From the NCBI GenBank assembly GCA_037501455.1, contig CM074863.1, positions 9,358,001 to 9,422,000 on the forward strand: a stretch of 64,000 bases of DNA, read 5' to 3'. Position 1 is the first letter of the stretch. The number at the start of each line of letters is the position of its first letter. Both the position numbers and the translations under genes were made by a program. The DNA is from Lantana camara (Eukaryota; Streptophyta; Magnoliopsida; Lamiales; Verbenaceae). Below the pieces are notes generated by a model, which saw nothing but the letters and a program-made list of their open reading frames with translations, did no database searches and was not told where the DNA came from. Of this stretch, positions 42,455-55,494 are shown piece by piece.

Positions 42455-44935
42455 TTGATTTCTGTAAGTTATTTGATAATTAATGGTCTAACAATTTGTT
42501 TTGAACAAAAGTTTACCATTAAACAAAATAAAAGGTTTATTTGCTCTGGCACAGTAAAAGATGGTCTTTTATACCTCAATGAAAACCCTAATTCAAGTTT
42601 AACATTAAGAAGCTTGACTTACCATCTAAGAGGAAAAACTTCTATGTGGCACCTATCAATTGGTCAATTGAATCTGAATAGGATCCAAAGACTGATTGTT
42701 GAGTCCTATTGACTTGAAAATAGTATCAATCTACGAATCCTATTTAGAAGGCTAAAATGACCAAGAAGGCTTTTGGAGACAAAGGGTATTAAGCCATGAA
42801 CTTGCTTAAGTTAGTTCATACGAACATATGATACTATGAATGTTCAAGCAAGAGAAAGTTTTTGGGTACTTCATCATTCATTTGAATGAATACTCTAGAT
42901 ACAGATATGTTTATTTGATGAGACTTAAGTCTGTAATTTTGAAGAGTTCAAAGAATATAAGACTGAAGTCAAAAAGTCAAATTAGAAAACATATCAAGGC
43001 ACTTCGATTAGATCGAAGTAGTGATAAGTATCTAAGTTCAGAGTTAAATAGAATTTCTCCAATGAGATTAGATCTCAACCATATATATGAGATACGTCTT
43101 AGCAAAGATGTATTGCAGAAAGGAGAAATAGAACTCTGATAACGATAGTAAGATTCATGAAGAGACATGCTACCCTATGAATTTCGTTTTGGGATCTTGC
43201 ACACAAAACGACAAACCTAGTTCTATCTAAGTCAGTTCCTAAAACACTGATGAATCTATAGCCACGGTGAAAACCCTGTATCTTTTACCTTCGGATTTAA
43301 GGTAGTTTGGTTCGCGAGTTAAGGATGGATCCTGACAAGTTACAATAAAGAACAAAGGTTTACTTGTTCTAAGGTTATCCTAAGAAGAACGAGAGGTGGT
43401 ATATTTTGTAATTTGAGAAATTACAAAAGATGTTTGTGAATACTTCAAAGATAATTACATAGATAACCACAAAGGGTAGAAGCAAAGTAGTGTTAAAAGA
43501 AATAACAGTATTAGATACTGATTTCCATAAACCCGTGATAACTGAAAATGTATTAGATACATGTGATGTACCAAATACAACATGTGATGTAGAGACGTGT
43601 ACACGAGAGCATCATTGTAGTGGGAGGATTGTCAGGACACCTGACAAGATACCTAAAGATTAACCCAAGTGGTTGAATCTAAGGTATCTGATCCCATCAC
43701 GTGTAATGAAGCTGTGGATGATATAGACACTGACCGTTTGGTCAATATCCATGGAATCTAAGTTAGAATCTCTGTATTCTAACAAAGTCTTGAACTTGTA
43801 GAGGCGCCTGAAGGCATTAAACCCTATTAGATACAATTGGGTTCTACAGGACGATAAAAGGAAAAATGGACGAAAAAGTAGAGACTTTAGAGCAAAGTTA
43901 TGGCAAGGGATTTTACCCAGAAAGAAGAAATCATTTATGAGGTCTTCTCGCCTATAGAAATGCTTAAGTCCATTATCTTCTCCATTTTATCTCATTATTG
44001 ATTATGAGATTAGATAAATGGATGTAAAGACTATGTTCTTGAACGGGCAACTTCAAGAAGAAGAGATACATGGTACAACCTGAAGGCTTCATAGCCAGAA
44101 ATCAGGTGCATGTAATGCAAGCTTGATAGATCGATTTATGATCCTAAGCAAGCGTCTAGATTATGGAGCCTCAGAAATATAAGGCAATTTTGATTCTTTG
44201 GATTTGTATAATTGCCTGATGAACCATGAAGTGTACAAAATGACATCATGAAAGCGTTGTAACATTTTCATTCTGCTCATTAGGAATGATGCAAGAATTT
44301 TGTCAATGGTAAAGATTCGGATGTCAAATAATTTTAACAAGACCTATGTGAGACCAATGTTGTTCCAAGGATCAGACTTTTGTCGTGATCATAGGAATAA
44401 GGGGATTGGTTTATCACAAGAAACATATGTGGATAAGATGCTGGTAAGGTATAATATGACAAATTCCAAGAAAGGTTCATTACCTTTTAGATATGGAATT
44501 TATCTATCTCGGGATCAGTGTCCTGAGACAACTGAAGAGATAGAAGACATGATTAGAGTTCCGCAGCGGAAGCTTTATGTATGTCATATTATGTACAAGG
44601 CCAGCTGACTATTATGAAATAGGTCTAAGTCAGCAGATATTAGCCAAACCCTAGAATCTGACACTGGGTAGTAGTGAAAGCATATATTGGAGTACTTGAG
44701 AAGGACTTGAAATTATATGCTTATCTACCATAGTGGTGAGCTCATTTCAATAGAGTATAGAGATTCGGATTTACAATCTGATTTGTATTCTAGATGTTTG
44801 ACATCAGAATACGTGTTTACTCTAGAAAGAGCAATCGTTAATTGGACAATGTTAAGCAGACTTGTATTGCTTACACCGCTATGGAAGTCAAATACATGGT
44901 AGCTTGAGAAGCAGCCAATTAGATGTATTGGTTTC
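42455..44935 (+). pseudogene. D1 copia pol relic (GAG-pre-integrase, integrase, RT, RNase H)
   Basis: Short frames carry recognisable copia blocks in order. GAG-pre-integrase: GLLYLNENP and WHLSIGQLNLNRIQRL (42560-42712). Integrase: YSRYRYVYLMRLKS and IKALRLDRSSDKYLSSEL (42885-43050). RT C-terminus: GIGLSQETYVDKMLVRYNM and SRDQCPETTEEIEDM (44403-44555). RNase H: a degenerate stretch at 44717-44902. Many stops and frameshifts separate them. The catalytic YVDD segment of RT is missing: sequence near 44261-44283 jumps from CATTTTCATT to CTGCTCATTAGG. It cannot encode working enzymes. Confidence 0.85.
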
Positions 44936-45075
44936 ATGATTTCCTAGTTGTTGGCTCAGAGAAACATCTAAAAGATTCCTTCACTAAAGTATTGGCGCAA
45001 AAGAGTGTAAAACGAGTTTTGACAATCATGTGAAAGGAATAAGACTTAGATGTATGGCCAAATTGAATTTAGGGC

Positions 45076-45085
45076 AAGTGGGAGA
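45076..45085 (+). other. Polypurine tract of D1
   Basis: AAGTGGGAGA one base before the 3' LTR; the same sequence is found in B and D2. Confidence 0.88.
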
Positions 45086-45086
45086 T

Positions 45087-47357
45087 TGTTGGGAATGGTG
45101 CCCTGAAAATTCAATTTGTTGAATTAATTAAACTGAATTTACAGCAAGTTATGAGTATTTCACATATTAATAATTAATGACGTGTGGTGGTATTCTTATA
45201 TGAAATGTGTTTCATAGGAAAAGACTTTGAATACCGAAATCACGTGTCATTAAAGTTCTAGTCGATAAGATAAGAATATGTTCTTATCAAGGCTATAATG
45301 TGGTTCTATACGATGATTAGTCTTTCGTCATGGGGAATGGTTATTCCAATTATAACACGTTGATGATTTTCAATAGGATTGGAAACATCGAACTGGACCA
45401 CTGAGATTATTTATTTTATAATGCTATCTAAAATGAATAAAATCTCATGAAGCATTGTACTCTTAATCCTGATAATATTTCGGCTTTAGGCATGTAGTGG
45501 TAGTCACTGTAACATACTTGAAGTGAGGTCTCGGTAACGGGTGGCCAACATACTTTGTATGATTTGGTGACAGCATGAAATGTGCTAAAGAGTTATATTG
45601 ATCGAGGAATCTGTGGCCTTGCTGGAAGGTAAAAGATATCCTTGAAATAGATTTGCAAAAGTTCAAATTAAGACTTTGGCCAAAGCACTTCGCGTGATAC
45701 GTCACCGAAGTTATATGTTGAATGTGTTTCACATACAGAGAATTTGAACTTAAGGCGAATCAATAAATTTCAAATTGGAAATGAAAAATGAATGATAGTA
45801 GTTATAATTTATTTTTCATGGATATCTACACGGAGGAGTAAAATGCAAAATTATTCTAGATCTAGAAATTCGTGAATAATTTAATTAATTTTAGAGTGCA
45901 ATAATATTTATTTAGTGGAATTAAATATTGTTAAACGAAAATTAATTATTATCATGGGATGATAATATATTAATCCGTTTGGAGCTAAAATTAATTAATC
46001 CTGCAGGTCCCCCTGCAAGCCCCAATTGAAAACCCAAAGAGAAAATATTAAAAGGAGAAAGAGAAATGAATTTTCAAAGTGTTTGAAAATAGCTAAGGAA
46101 TTTATTTTAAGAAAATAAATTAAAGTTCCAAAGAGTTGGAAATGCCCGGAATTTTATTTTGGAGAAAATAAAAATTTCATAAAATAAAATAAAATAAAAT
46201 AAAATAAAATAAAAAATATATATATATATATATTCGGTGATGACGTGGCAGCTGACGTGGCATGCCACGTCAGCAAGGTGGGCCAGGTGGCGCTGACTGG
46301 GCAGCCCCATGGCACGCCACGTGTGCGACACGTGGACGACCCAGATCGCGCCACGTCAGCGCGAACAACGGTCCAGATTTGTCTGGACCTAGGGTTAACG
46401 GGTCGGATACCGGGTCAACGGGCCGAGTCTCGGATAGGATCGGGCCGGGTCTGGTTTCGGGTTGGACCGACCCGGACACATGGCAGATCCAGAAGCAGCC
46501 ACGTCACCCGAAACCCTAGGCCGAAGGTGTTACACACGCGCCGCCTTCAGGCGGCGCGTGGAGGCGCGTGCGGGCTCCAACTTGTGCGTTCTCGGCGGCG
46601 TTGGATTCGTGGCGGAGAGATCTACGACGTAGTGACCTTGGTTTACGTGTCCAAGTTGCCTACGCAAGTGGGTTGTGAAATGACTATTTTGCCCTTGCTT
46701 TTGTATCCAAAATGACCGTTCTGCCCTCATATATTTGCCTATAAATAGGCTGATACCCACCTCATTTCTCATTCAACATTTTGGGAGAGGTTTTGGCTAG
46801 TCCTTAGCTTTGAAACCATATCCCTTTTCTCCTAGTTAATTCCGATTAATTTTGGAATTAATTTTAATTAGGTGTTTATATAAAACGCCTAATTTCCGGA
46901 GAATAAACCCTGAAAAGGGTTTCCTAGTTTAAATTTTATTTTCTCTAAGTATTTAGAGAAATACTTTCGGAGCCCACACTCCGAGGGTGTCCCTGGGGTT
47001 ATTGCAGGGAAGCTCTGCCGGTTTCACGAGGAGATCGGGTGTCGGATTCTCGGGAGGTGAATTCGGGAGCTGGAAAAATGCCGTTAGATAGCCATGTTTG
47101 CAGTACGGTAATATTTTACAGTTGTTTATTTTAAGCATGATAAATTATGTGCTCTTAAGTGTTAATTGCATGTTAGATATTTATCTGCTTAAGTGATTTA
47201 AAATTTATTATCAATTGCATGTATATGCTTGAGTAGATCCGGCTAAGTTTTCCGCTATTGTATTAAAATGTTTTAGAAATATTTTAATACTTGTATTATA
47301 ATAAAAATTTTAAAATGTGGTCCCCGACTGCTACTGTTCTGGGCCCGCCTCCCAGCA
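45087..47357 (+). repeat. 3' LTR of D1
   Basis: TGTTGGGAATGGTGCCCTG to CGCCTCCCAGCA. It has an (AAAAT)n array at about 46178-46215 followed by (TA)n where the 5' LTR has (A)n(TA)n. TATA box at 46740-46747. Confidence 0.92.
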
Positions 47358-47362
47358 ATATA

Positions 47363-47672
47363 AAAGAACGTTTATGGGACCAACAAAAAAGTGCCTCCGT
47401 CCCTCGCAGGCCCAGGATGTCCTGGAAGAAATCCATAGCGGTCAGTGTGGAAACCATGCGGGTGGTCGATCCTTGGCAAAGAAAGTCTCCAGGAGCGAGT
47501 TTTATTAGCCCACTCTGAACGAGGATGCTAAGGAATACGCCCGCAAATGTGTTAATTACCAGAAACATGCTAACATTCTGCGCCAACACCCTGCAGAGAT
47601 GGTCCCTGTAGACATATGCTGACCATTTGATCAATGAGGCATCGATATCGTGGGGCCCCTCCCGCTCGCGGG
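47363..47672 (+). pseudogene. Element C integrase N-terminal fragment
   Basis: Resumes element C after D1. CLRPSQAQDVLEEIHSGQCG and NHAGGRSLAKKVSRSEFY match the HHCC region of element A's integrase. A stop (TAG) replaces the Trp codon of the FYWP motif near 47507, and further stops follow up to GIDIVGPLP near 47640-47668. Integrase then ends abruptly and antisense-gene sequence begins. Confidence 0.85.
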
Positions 47673-48394
47673 TAAAAATCCCCGTGTCCAGCGGGTGCAC
47701 CTCTCTCAAAGCCGCCAACAGGGTGTTGGGCCAACGCACCGGCCCCCTCTCTAATCTGACTCGTGCGACGTCATTCCAGGCAGTGTGGTTCAAACCCTTC
47801 CACCCATCTTTACACCGCACAAACACGTACTTCTTTTTCCAATCAACCCCGTGGGAGGACTTCTCGGTGTCAAATATTTTGTTGCCGGACCGAGACTATA
47901 GTTTCACAAATCCTCTTCTGTTGGAGGAGGCTGCCGCATCGACCAAGACGACGAATAGTTCTGCGAAGTGCTCCACACACTCTACTTGGCCCAAGAGTTT
48001 CATTAACATCCGGAAAGCTGTTATCATGGCGTGTCCGTTAGGGAGCAATTGAATGGGGCTAATCTGGAGATGGTTGAACAGTGCAACCTGGAAAGGAGAC
48101 AGTGGAAGCCGGAACCCGTATTCAATCGCCTGCAGTGAGATAGCAATACATCCCTCCGGCGGAGCTCCCACATTCTCATCAGAGTTGGGGTGTAAACTTC
48201 GCAGCTCGTGTCCAAGTCTCTCCATCCAGTCAACCTTTTCAATGTCGTCGTCCTCTCCGATCCCTAAATCTCGGCCCTGAACTCATGATAGTACTTGGTA
48301 CACTTTTGCTGCCCCTTCTTCTTCTTCTTCTTCCCTTTCTGCGATTCCGTTTCAATCTCAGAAGTAGAGGCATCCCTTCCTTGGTCGCGGGACT
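47672..48394 (-). pseudogene. Element C antisense ORF, exon 1 fragment
   Basis: Minus-strand frames carry the conserved aORF core (FRLPLSPFQVALFNHLQISP, QLLPNGHAM) at 48150-48000 and the later block DWKKKYVFVRCKDGWKG near 47840-47790. These align with the FRIPIDND... and HWKEKYFFVG... blocks of E and A. Frame changes near 48240 and 47895 break it. At its low-coordinate end it is fused to integrase by an internal deletion; at 48394 it is cut by D2 and continues at 57692. Confidence 0.82.
48390..48394. repeat. Target-site duplication of D2 (left)
   Basis: GGACT, repeated at 57687-57691. Confidence 0.9.
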
Positions 48395-49488
48395 TGTTGG
48401 GAATAGTGCCCTGAAAATTCAATTTATTGAATTAATTAAACTGAATTTACAGCAAGTTATGAGTATTTCACATATTAATAATTAATAACGTGTGATGGTA
48501 TTCTTATATGAAATGTGTTTCATAGGAAAAGACTTTGAATACCGAAATCACGTGTTATTAAAGTTCTAGTCGGTAAGATAAGAATATGTTCTTATCAAGA
48601 CTATAACGTGGTTATATAAGATGATTAGTCTTTCGTCATAGGGAATGGTGATTCCAATTATAACAGGTTGATGATTTTCAATAGGATTGGAAACATCGAA
48701 CTGGACCACTGAGATTATTTATTTTATACTGCTATCTAAAATAAATAAAATCTCAGGAAGCATTGTACTCTTAATCCTGATAATATTTCGGCTTTAGGCA
48801 TGTAGTGTTAGTCATTGTAACATACTCGAAGTGAGGTCTCGGTAACGGGTGGCCAAAATACTTTGTATGATTTGGTGACAGCATGAAATGTGCTAAAGAG
48901 TTATATTGATCGAGGAATCTGTGGCCTTGCTGGAAGGTAAGAGATATCCTTGAAATAGATTTGCAAAAGTTCGAATTAAGACTTTGGCCAAAGCACTTCG
49001 CGTGATGACATCACCGAAGTTGTATGATGAATGTGTTTCACATACAGAGAATTTGAACTTAAGGCGAATCAATAAATTTCAAATTAGAGATGAAAAATAA
49101 ATGATAGTAGTTGCAATTTATTTTTCATGGATATCTACACGGAGGAGTAAAATGCGAAATTATTCTAGATCGAGAAATTCGTGAATAATTTAATTAATTT
49201 TAGAGTGCAACAATATTTATTTAGTGGAATTAAATATTGTTAAACGGTAATTAATTATTGTCATGAGATGATAATATATTAATCCGTTTGGAGCTAAAAT
49301 TAATTAGTCCTGCAGGTCCCCCTGCAAGCCCCAATTAAAAACCCAAAGAGAAAATAATAAAAGGAGAAAGAGAAATGAATTTTCAAAGTGTTTGAAAATA
49401 GCCAAGGGATTTATTTTAAGAAAATAAATCAAGTTCCAAAGAGTTGGAAATGCCCGGAATTTTATTTTGGAGAAAATAAAATTTTCAT

Positions 49489-49521
<33 letters not shown>

Positions 49522-50594
49522 GGTGATGACGTGGCAGCTGACGTGGCATGCCACGTCAGCAAGTGGCCCAGGTGGCGCTGACTGGGCAGCCGCGTGGCAC
49601 GCCACGTGTGCGACACGTGGACGGCCCAGATCGCGCCACGTCAGCTTGTTGACCGGGTCAACGGGTCAGGGTATCGGGTCAACGGGTCGGGTTTCGGATA
49701 GGGTCGGGCCGGGTCCGGTTCCGGGTCGGACCAAACCCGGACACGTGGCAGCACCTGAAGAGGCCACGTCACCAGGAAACCCTAGCCGGCAAGTGATCAC
49801 ACGCGCCGCCTTGTGGCGGCGCGTGAGGGCGCGTGTGAAGTCCGTTTTCCGCGTTCTCGGCGGCGTTGAACTCGTGGCTCTGAGATCTACGACGTGGTTA
49901 CCTTGGTTTTCGTGTCCAAGTTGTACACGCAAGTGGGATGTGAAATTACCATTTTGCCCTTGCTTTTGAATCCAAAATGACCGAAATGCCCTCGGTTTTT
50001 CCCCTATAAATAGGGGCCTTGGGTCTTCATTTCTCATTCAACATTTTGGGAAAGGTTTTGGCTAATCCTTAGCTTTGAAACCATGTCCCATTCTCCCAGT
50101 TAATTCCGATTTATTTCGGAATTAATTTTAATTAGGTGTTTATATATAAACGCCTGATTTCGGGAGAATAAACCCTGAAAAGGGTTTTTAGTTTAAATTT
50201 TATTTTCTCTAAGTATTTAGAGAAATACTTTCGGAGCCCACGCTCCGAGGGTGTCCCTGGGGATATTGCAGGGAAGCTCTGCCGGTTTCACGAGTGGGCT
50301 AGGAGCTGGAAAAATGCCGTTAGATAGCCATGTTTGCAGTACGGTAATATTTTACAGTTATTTTATTTTAAGCATGATAAATTATGTGCTCTTAAGTGTT
50401 AATTGCATGTTAGATATTTATCTGCTTAAGTGATTTAAAATTTATTATCAATTGCATGTATATACTTGAGTAGATCCGGCTAAGTCTTCCGCTTTGTATT
50501 AAAATGTTTTAGAAATGTTTTAATACTTGTATTATAAATAAAAATTTTAAAATGTGGTCCCGGACTGCTACTGTTCTGGCCCCGCATCCCAGCA
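48395..50594 (+). repeat. 5' LTR of D2
   Basis: TGTTGGGAATAGTGCCCTG to CGCATCCCAGCA. A31 tract at 49490-49520, ACGTGGC/GCCACGT cluster at 49526-49640, TATA box TATAAATA at 50005-50012. Confidence 0.93.
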
Positions 50595-50596
50595 AC

Positions 50597-50609
50597 TGGT
50601 ATCAGAGCC
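50597..50609 (+). other. Primer binding site of D2 (tRNA-Met)
   Basis: TGGTATCAGAGCC, 2 nt after the LTR. Confidence 0.93.
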
Positions 50610-52855
50610 GTGCTCTAGATATATACATGCATTGATATGATGCATGTGATGCATAATTTTAAATCTGATACTGTGCACGTAAATTTTGTCAAAGGAGACT
50701 GGTTTTTAAGTGGGACCGTTTGTGACCCCTCCAGTGTTTCCTGGGAATTTACGTGGAATGGTAATTTTCTGGAAATCGATTTCAATAATCTTCCTGGTTA
50801 ATTACCGAATCAGTAAACATGATTTAAATTATGAGATAATTTATTTATAACATGTTTACTTTATGCCATTTATTTTAAGCATGATAATTATGTGATAATT
50901 ATAACAGCATGCTTAATTGATTTAATTTATGGCATATTTATTTTGTGTCATTTAAAATTTTAAGCATGATAATTATGTGATAATTATATGAAAACATGCT
51001 TAATTATTTTATTTTATGGCATGATCATGATAATATGAGATATTATGTTATTTACAATTATGCGTATTTTATTTAATGTGATTAAATAAATAATGTTTAA
51101 TAGAGATTGAACGAGATGCATAATTGGACTAATATTTTTCGGCCTAATTAATAAATTGTTATTATTGCCTTAAAATATTATTATTGGGATTTTAAATATG
51201 ATTTAGTAATCCTAGTGGGAGGGTATTAATTAGATTAATTACTTCCAACAATAAGACGCCAAAAGTGATTATTAAATAATCAACAGATAATCCACACCTT
51301 TTAAAAATTCAAGTGGGAGCGAGATGAAAAGAGTTGGATTCTCACGGCCTCCATTACCCGTCTATAGTATAGTGGATGTATACTACTCCCTTCGGCGGGT
51401 ATATATTCGCGGTATACAAGATTAGACTTCTACGGATAGAATGAAATACGGGGAAGTCAGCTCGACCACGCCTCCGTGGAGTGTCTTGACCTACTCGTAC
51501 GGACTTCTAGGTAATGGTACACACTTGACTAAGTAATGTATTAACCTCCCTTCGGAGCTCTGTTACATTTATTTAGAGGCCAAGGGTTGACGTGGTGGAT
51601 TGGCATTGTTTGGTAAGAGTTACCTAGATGACATGTTAATTAAGAATAGTTCTTGCTTTTCTAAGCGGTTTTCGACCTCGCCTCCGGGGAGTCAACTGCA
51701 GTTAGTTAAGTCACCATTGCGTAAACCAAAATGCTTACGTGGATTTCATTTATTGGTTGGACGCAGAAGAAAGTGAAATACATAATCATAACTTGCATTT
51801 ATTTATTTATTTTAGTTTTATAATTACGATCTCTCTTAGCCCACTCCAACTGTATGTCTATAAGGAAATAGGCTAGTAAGGGTTCAACTACGCTGACTAA
51901 GTAATAAATCTTGACATCGTGTTGGGACACAAAAGTTTACGTACTCACTGAACCTTCTCCGAAAATTTCGGAAACTACAACCAGTCAGGATTAGAAAGAC
52001 GTTTATTCTAAATAGATCAAGTGTGATGATCTGGCTAGTCTTATATCCTGACATCTGTTTTAAATATTCTTGAGCATCAAACAAATGAGATGTCTGCTGA
52101 TAAGAACATGTGTTGAAGACAGAGTCGTTCGTAGGTACGAGCCATGAAAACGGTTGTCAGTTAAAGATGTTTGAAGGATCACTGTTTCATAATCATATTA
52201 TGAATATGATAGCTAATCTGAATGAGATTGAAAGCCTCTGTGCTTAAAGAGACAATCTTAACAGATAGGATACGATCCTATACTCTCTGCCTAAATCATT
52301 TGAACGTTCAAGATTATTTTAAATAAATTTTTTAAAACCAATGAACGACCTCAATGTGGCAGAAAAGGTGATATAGACTAAGGGAAAAGTTCTCTTTAAT
52401 CAGACATCAATATCCACGGGCTAGAAAGCCAGTAAGTGGAAGAAAGAAAAGGAAAAGGTCCCAATCGAAGGTTCAGAAATAGAAAGTCAAAATCCGACAA
52501 TGGAAAAGTGTTTCTATTTCGGTGGTAACGGGTATTGGAAAAAGGAAATTATCCAAAATACTTAGTCTGTCTGTTTGTTACGCCGTTTAGATAAGATATG
52601 AAGATATCTTACTCGTTGAAAATATGTTTAGTTGGAAATTCACCGGACTCCTGGTATGTGAATTTGAGATCAACTAATCATATTTGCAAGTTGTTGTGAA
52701 GATTCAAACCAACCAGAAAGGTTGAAAAACGGCTAACACATAACTACTGCTCGGGGATAATACAAGTGTAATTATTAGCAGTAAAGACTATAAAGTCGTA
52801 TTTTGGCAAAAGGGTTTTAATATTATACGTGCCATATAAACAGAAATTTAATTTC
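50610..52855 (+). other. D2 leader and decayed gag region
   Basis: Colinear with the D1 leader: the AAGCATGATAATTATGTGAT pair and the four GC-rich hairpin motifs (first at about 51388-51401, last at about 51674-51694) are kept. No gag frame survives. Confidence 0.6.
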
Positions 52856-52856
52856 A

Positions 52857-55320
52857 GTGGGTTATTTGATAACTAATAGTTTAATTGTTTGTTTTGAACA
52901 AAAGTTTACCACTAAGCAAAATAAAAGGTTTATTTGCTCTGGCACAATAAAATATGGTCTTTTATACCTCAATGAAAACCCTAATTCAAGTTTAACAGTA
53001 AGAAGCTTGACTTACCATCTAAGAAGAAAAACTTCTTCGTGGCACCTATCTATTGGTCAATTGAATCTGAATAGGATCCAAAGACTGATTGTTGAGTCCT
53101 ATTGACTTGAAAATAGTATCAATCTGCGAATCCTATTTAGATGGTTAAAATGACCAAGAAACCTTTTTGAGACAAAAGGTATCTAAGCCATGAAGTTGCT
53201 TGTGTCAGTTCATACGGATATGTGATCCTATGATTATTCAAGCAAGAGAAAGTTTTGGATATTTCATCATTCGTTTGAATAATTACTCTAGATACATATA
53301 TGTTTATTTGATGAGACTTAAGTCTGTAATTGTTGAAGAGTTCAAAGAATATAAGACTGAAGTCAAAGAATCAAATTAGAAAACATATCAAGGCACTTCG
53401 ATTGGGTCGAAGTAGTGATAAGTATCTAAGTTCAGAGTTAAACAGAATTTCTCAATTGAGATTAGATCTCAACTATATATATGAGATATGTCTTAGCAAA
53501 GATATATTGCAGAAAGGAGAAATAAAACTCTGATAATGATGGTAAGATTCATGAAGAGTCATGCTACCCTATGAATTTCGTTTTGGGGTCTTGCACACAA
53601 AACGACAAACCTAGTTCTATCTAAGTCAGTTCCTAAAACACTGATGGATCTATAGCTAGGGTGAAAACCCTGTATCTTTTATCTTCGGATTTAAAGTAGC
53701 CTGGTCCACAAGTTAAGGATGGATCCTGACAAGTTAGAATAAAGAACAAAGGTTTACTTGTTCTAAGGTTATCCTAGAAGAACGAGAGGTGGTATATTTT
53801 GTAATTTGAGAAATCACAAAAGATGTTTGTGAATATTTCAAAGATAATTACATAGATAACCACAAAGGGTGGAAGCAAAGTAGTGTTAAAAGAAATAACA
53901 GTATTAGATACTGATTTCCATAAACCCGTGATAACTAAAAATGTATCAGATACATGTGATGTACCAAATACAACATGTGATGTAGAGACGTGTACACGAG
54001 AGCATCATTGTAGTGGAAGGATTGTCAGGACACCTGACAAGATACTTATTAACCCAAGTGGTTGAATCTAAGGTATCTGATCCTATCACGTGTAATGAAG
54101 CTGTGGAAGATATAGACGCTGACCATTTGGTCAGAAGCCATGGAATCTAAGTTAGAATCTCTATATTCTAACAAAGTCTTGAGCTTGTGAAGGCGCCTGA
54201 AGGCATTAAACCCATTAGATAAAATTGGGTTCTACAAGACGATAAAAGGAGAAATGGACAAAAGTAGAGACTTTAAAGCAAAGCTTATGGCAAGGGATTT
54301 TACCCAGAAAGAAGAAATCATTTATGAGATCTTCTCGCCTGTAACAGTGCTTAAGTCCATTATCCTCTCCATTTTATCTCATTATCGATTATGAGATTAG
54401 ATAAATGGATGTAAAGACTATGTTCTTGAACGGGCAACTTCAAGAAGAGGAGCTACATGGCATAACCTGAAGGCTTCACAGCCAGAAATCAGGTGCATAT
54501 AATGCAAGCTTGATAGATCAATTTATGATCTTAAGCAAACGTCTAGATTATGGAGCATCATAATTAAAGAGGCAATTTAAATTCTTTGGATTTGTGCAAT
54601 TGCCTGATGAACCATGTGTGTACAAATGACATCAAGATAATGTTGTAACATTTTCATTTTGTACGTAAACAATATTCTGCTCATAGGGAATGATGCAAGA
54701 ATTTTGTCAGTGGTCAAAATTTGGATGTCAAATCATTTTGACAAGAAAAGACCTATGTGAAACCAATGTTATTCCAAGGATCAGAATTCTATCGTGATCA
54801 TAGGAATAAGGAGATTGGTTTATCACAAGAAGCATATATAGATAAGATCTGGTAAGGTATAATATGACGGATTCCAAGAAAGGTTCATTACCTTTTAGAT
54901 TTGGAATTTATCTATCTCGGGATCAGTGTCCTGAGGCAACTGAAGAAATAGAAGACATGATTAGAGTTCCGCAGCGGAAGCTTTATGTGTATCATATTGT
55001 GTACAGGGCCAGATGTCTATTATGAAATAGGTCTAAGTCAGCAGATATTAGTCAAACCCTAGAATCTGACACTGGGTAGTAGTGAAAGCATATATTGGAG
55101 TACTTGAGAAGGACTTGAGATTATATGCTTGTCTACCACAGTGGTGAGCTCATTTTAATAGAGTACACAGGTTCGAATATACAATCTGATTTGTATTCTA
55201 GATGTTTGACATCAGAACACGTGTTTACTCTAGAAAGAGCAACTGTTAATTGGAGAATGTTAAGCAGACTTGTATTGCTTACACCGCCATGGAAGTCAAA
55301 TACATGGTAGCTTGAGAAGC
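52857..55320 (+). pseudogene. D2 copia pol relic with inactivated RT (YVNN)
   Basis: The same relic blocks as D1: WHLSIGQLNLNRIQRL (about 53040-53090), IKALRLGRSSDKYLSSEL (53383-53440), RT C-terminal LSRDQCPEATEEIEDM and an RNase H remnant (55125-55310), separated by stops and frameshifts. Unlike D1, the RT catalytic segment is present at 54662-54688 but reads YVNNILLIG: GAC GAT became AAC AAT, both G-to-A. The two Asp residues bind the catalytic metals, so this RT is dead even apart from the stops. Confidence 0.87.
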
Positions 55321-55483
55321 AGCCAGTTAGATGTATTGGATTTATGATTTCCTAGTTGTTGGCTCAGAGAAACATCTAAAAGATTCCTTGATTAAAGTAT
55401 TGGCGTAAAAGAGTGCAAAACGAGTTTTGACACTCGTGTGAAAGGAGTAAGACTTAGATGTATGGCCAAATTGAATTTAGGGC

Positions 55484-55493
55484 AAGTGGGAGA
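55484..55493 (+). other. Polypurine tract of D2
   Basis: AAGTGGGAGA, one base before the 3' LTR. Confidence 0.88.
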
Positions 55494-55494
55494 T

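Larger units (their letters stand above)
37962..47357 (+). mobile_element. D1: complete but decayed Ty1/copia element nested in element C
   Basis: LTRs of 2230 bp (37962-40191) and 2271 bp (45087-47357), TSD ATATA, tRNA-Met PBS, PPT, and about 4.9 kb of internal DNA carrying only relics of copia pol. The LTRs differ by several substitutions and indels (for example a 26-bp class difference near 39158 versus 46295, and an extra ATTTTTCAT-type repeat near 38690), so it is older than D2. The internal region is colinear with D2 and shares much of its damage. Confidence 0.92.

Noticed and set aside
46245..46715. Open frames of 85-156 codons in the GC-rich part of D1/D2 LTRs (also 39050-39466, 49388-49969, 56651-57061)
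   Set aside because: They lie in LTR regulatory sequence, recur in LTR copies with different frames and lengths, start in poly-A or TA repeats, and encode low-complexity peptides.
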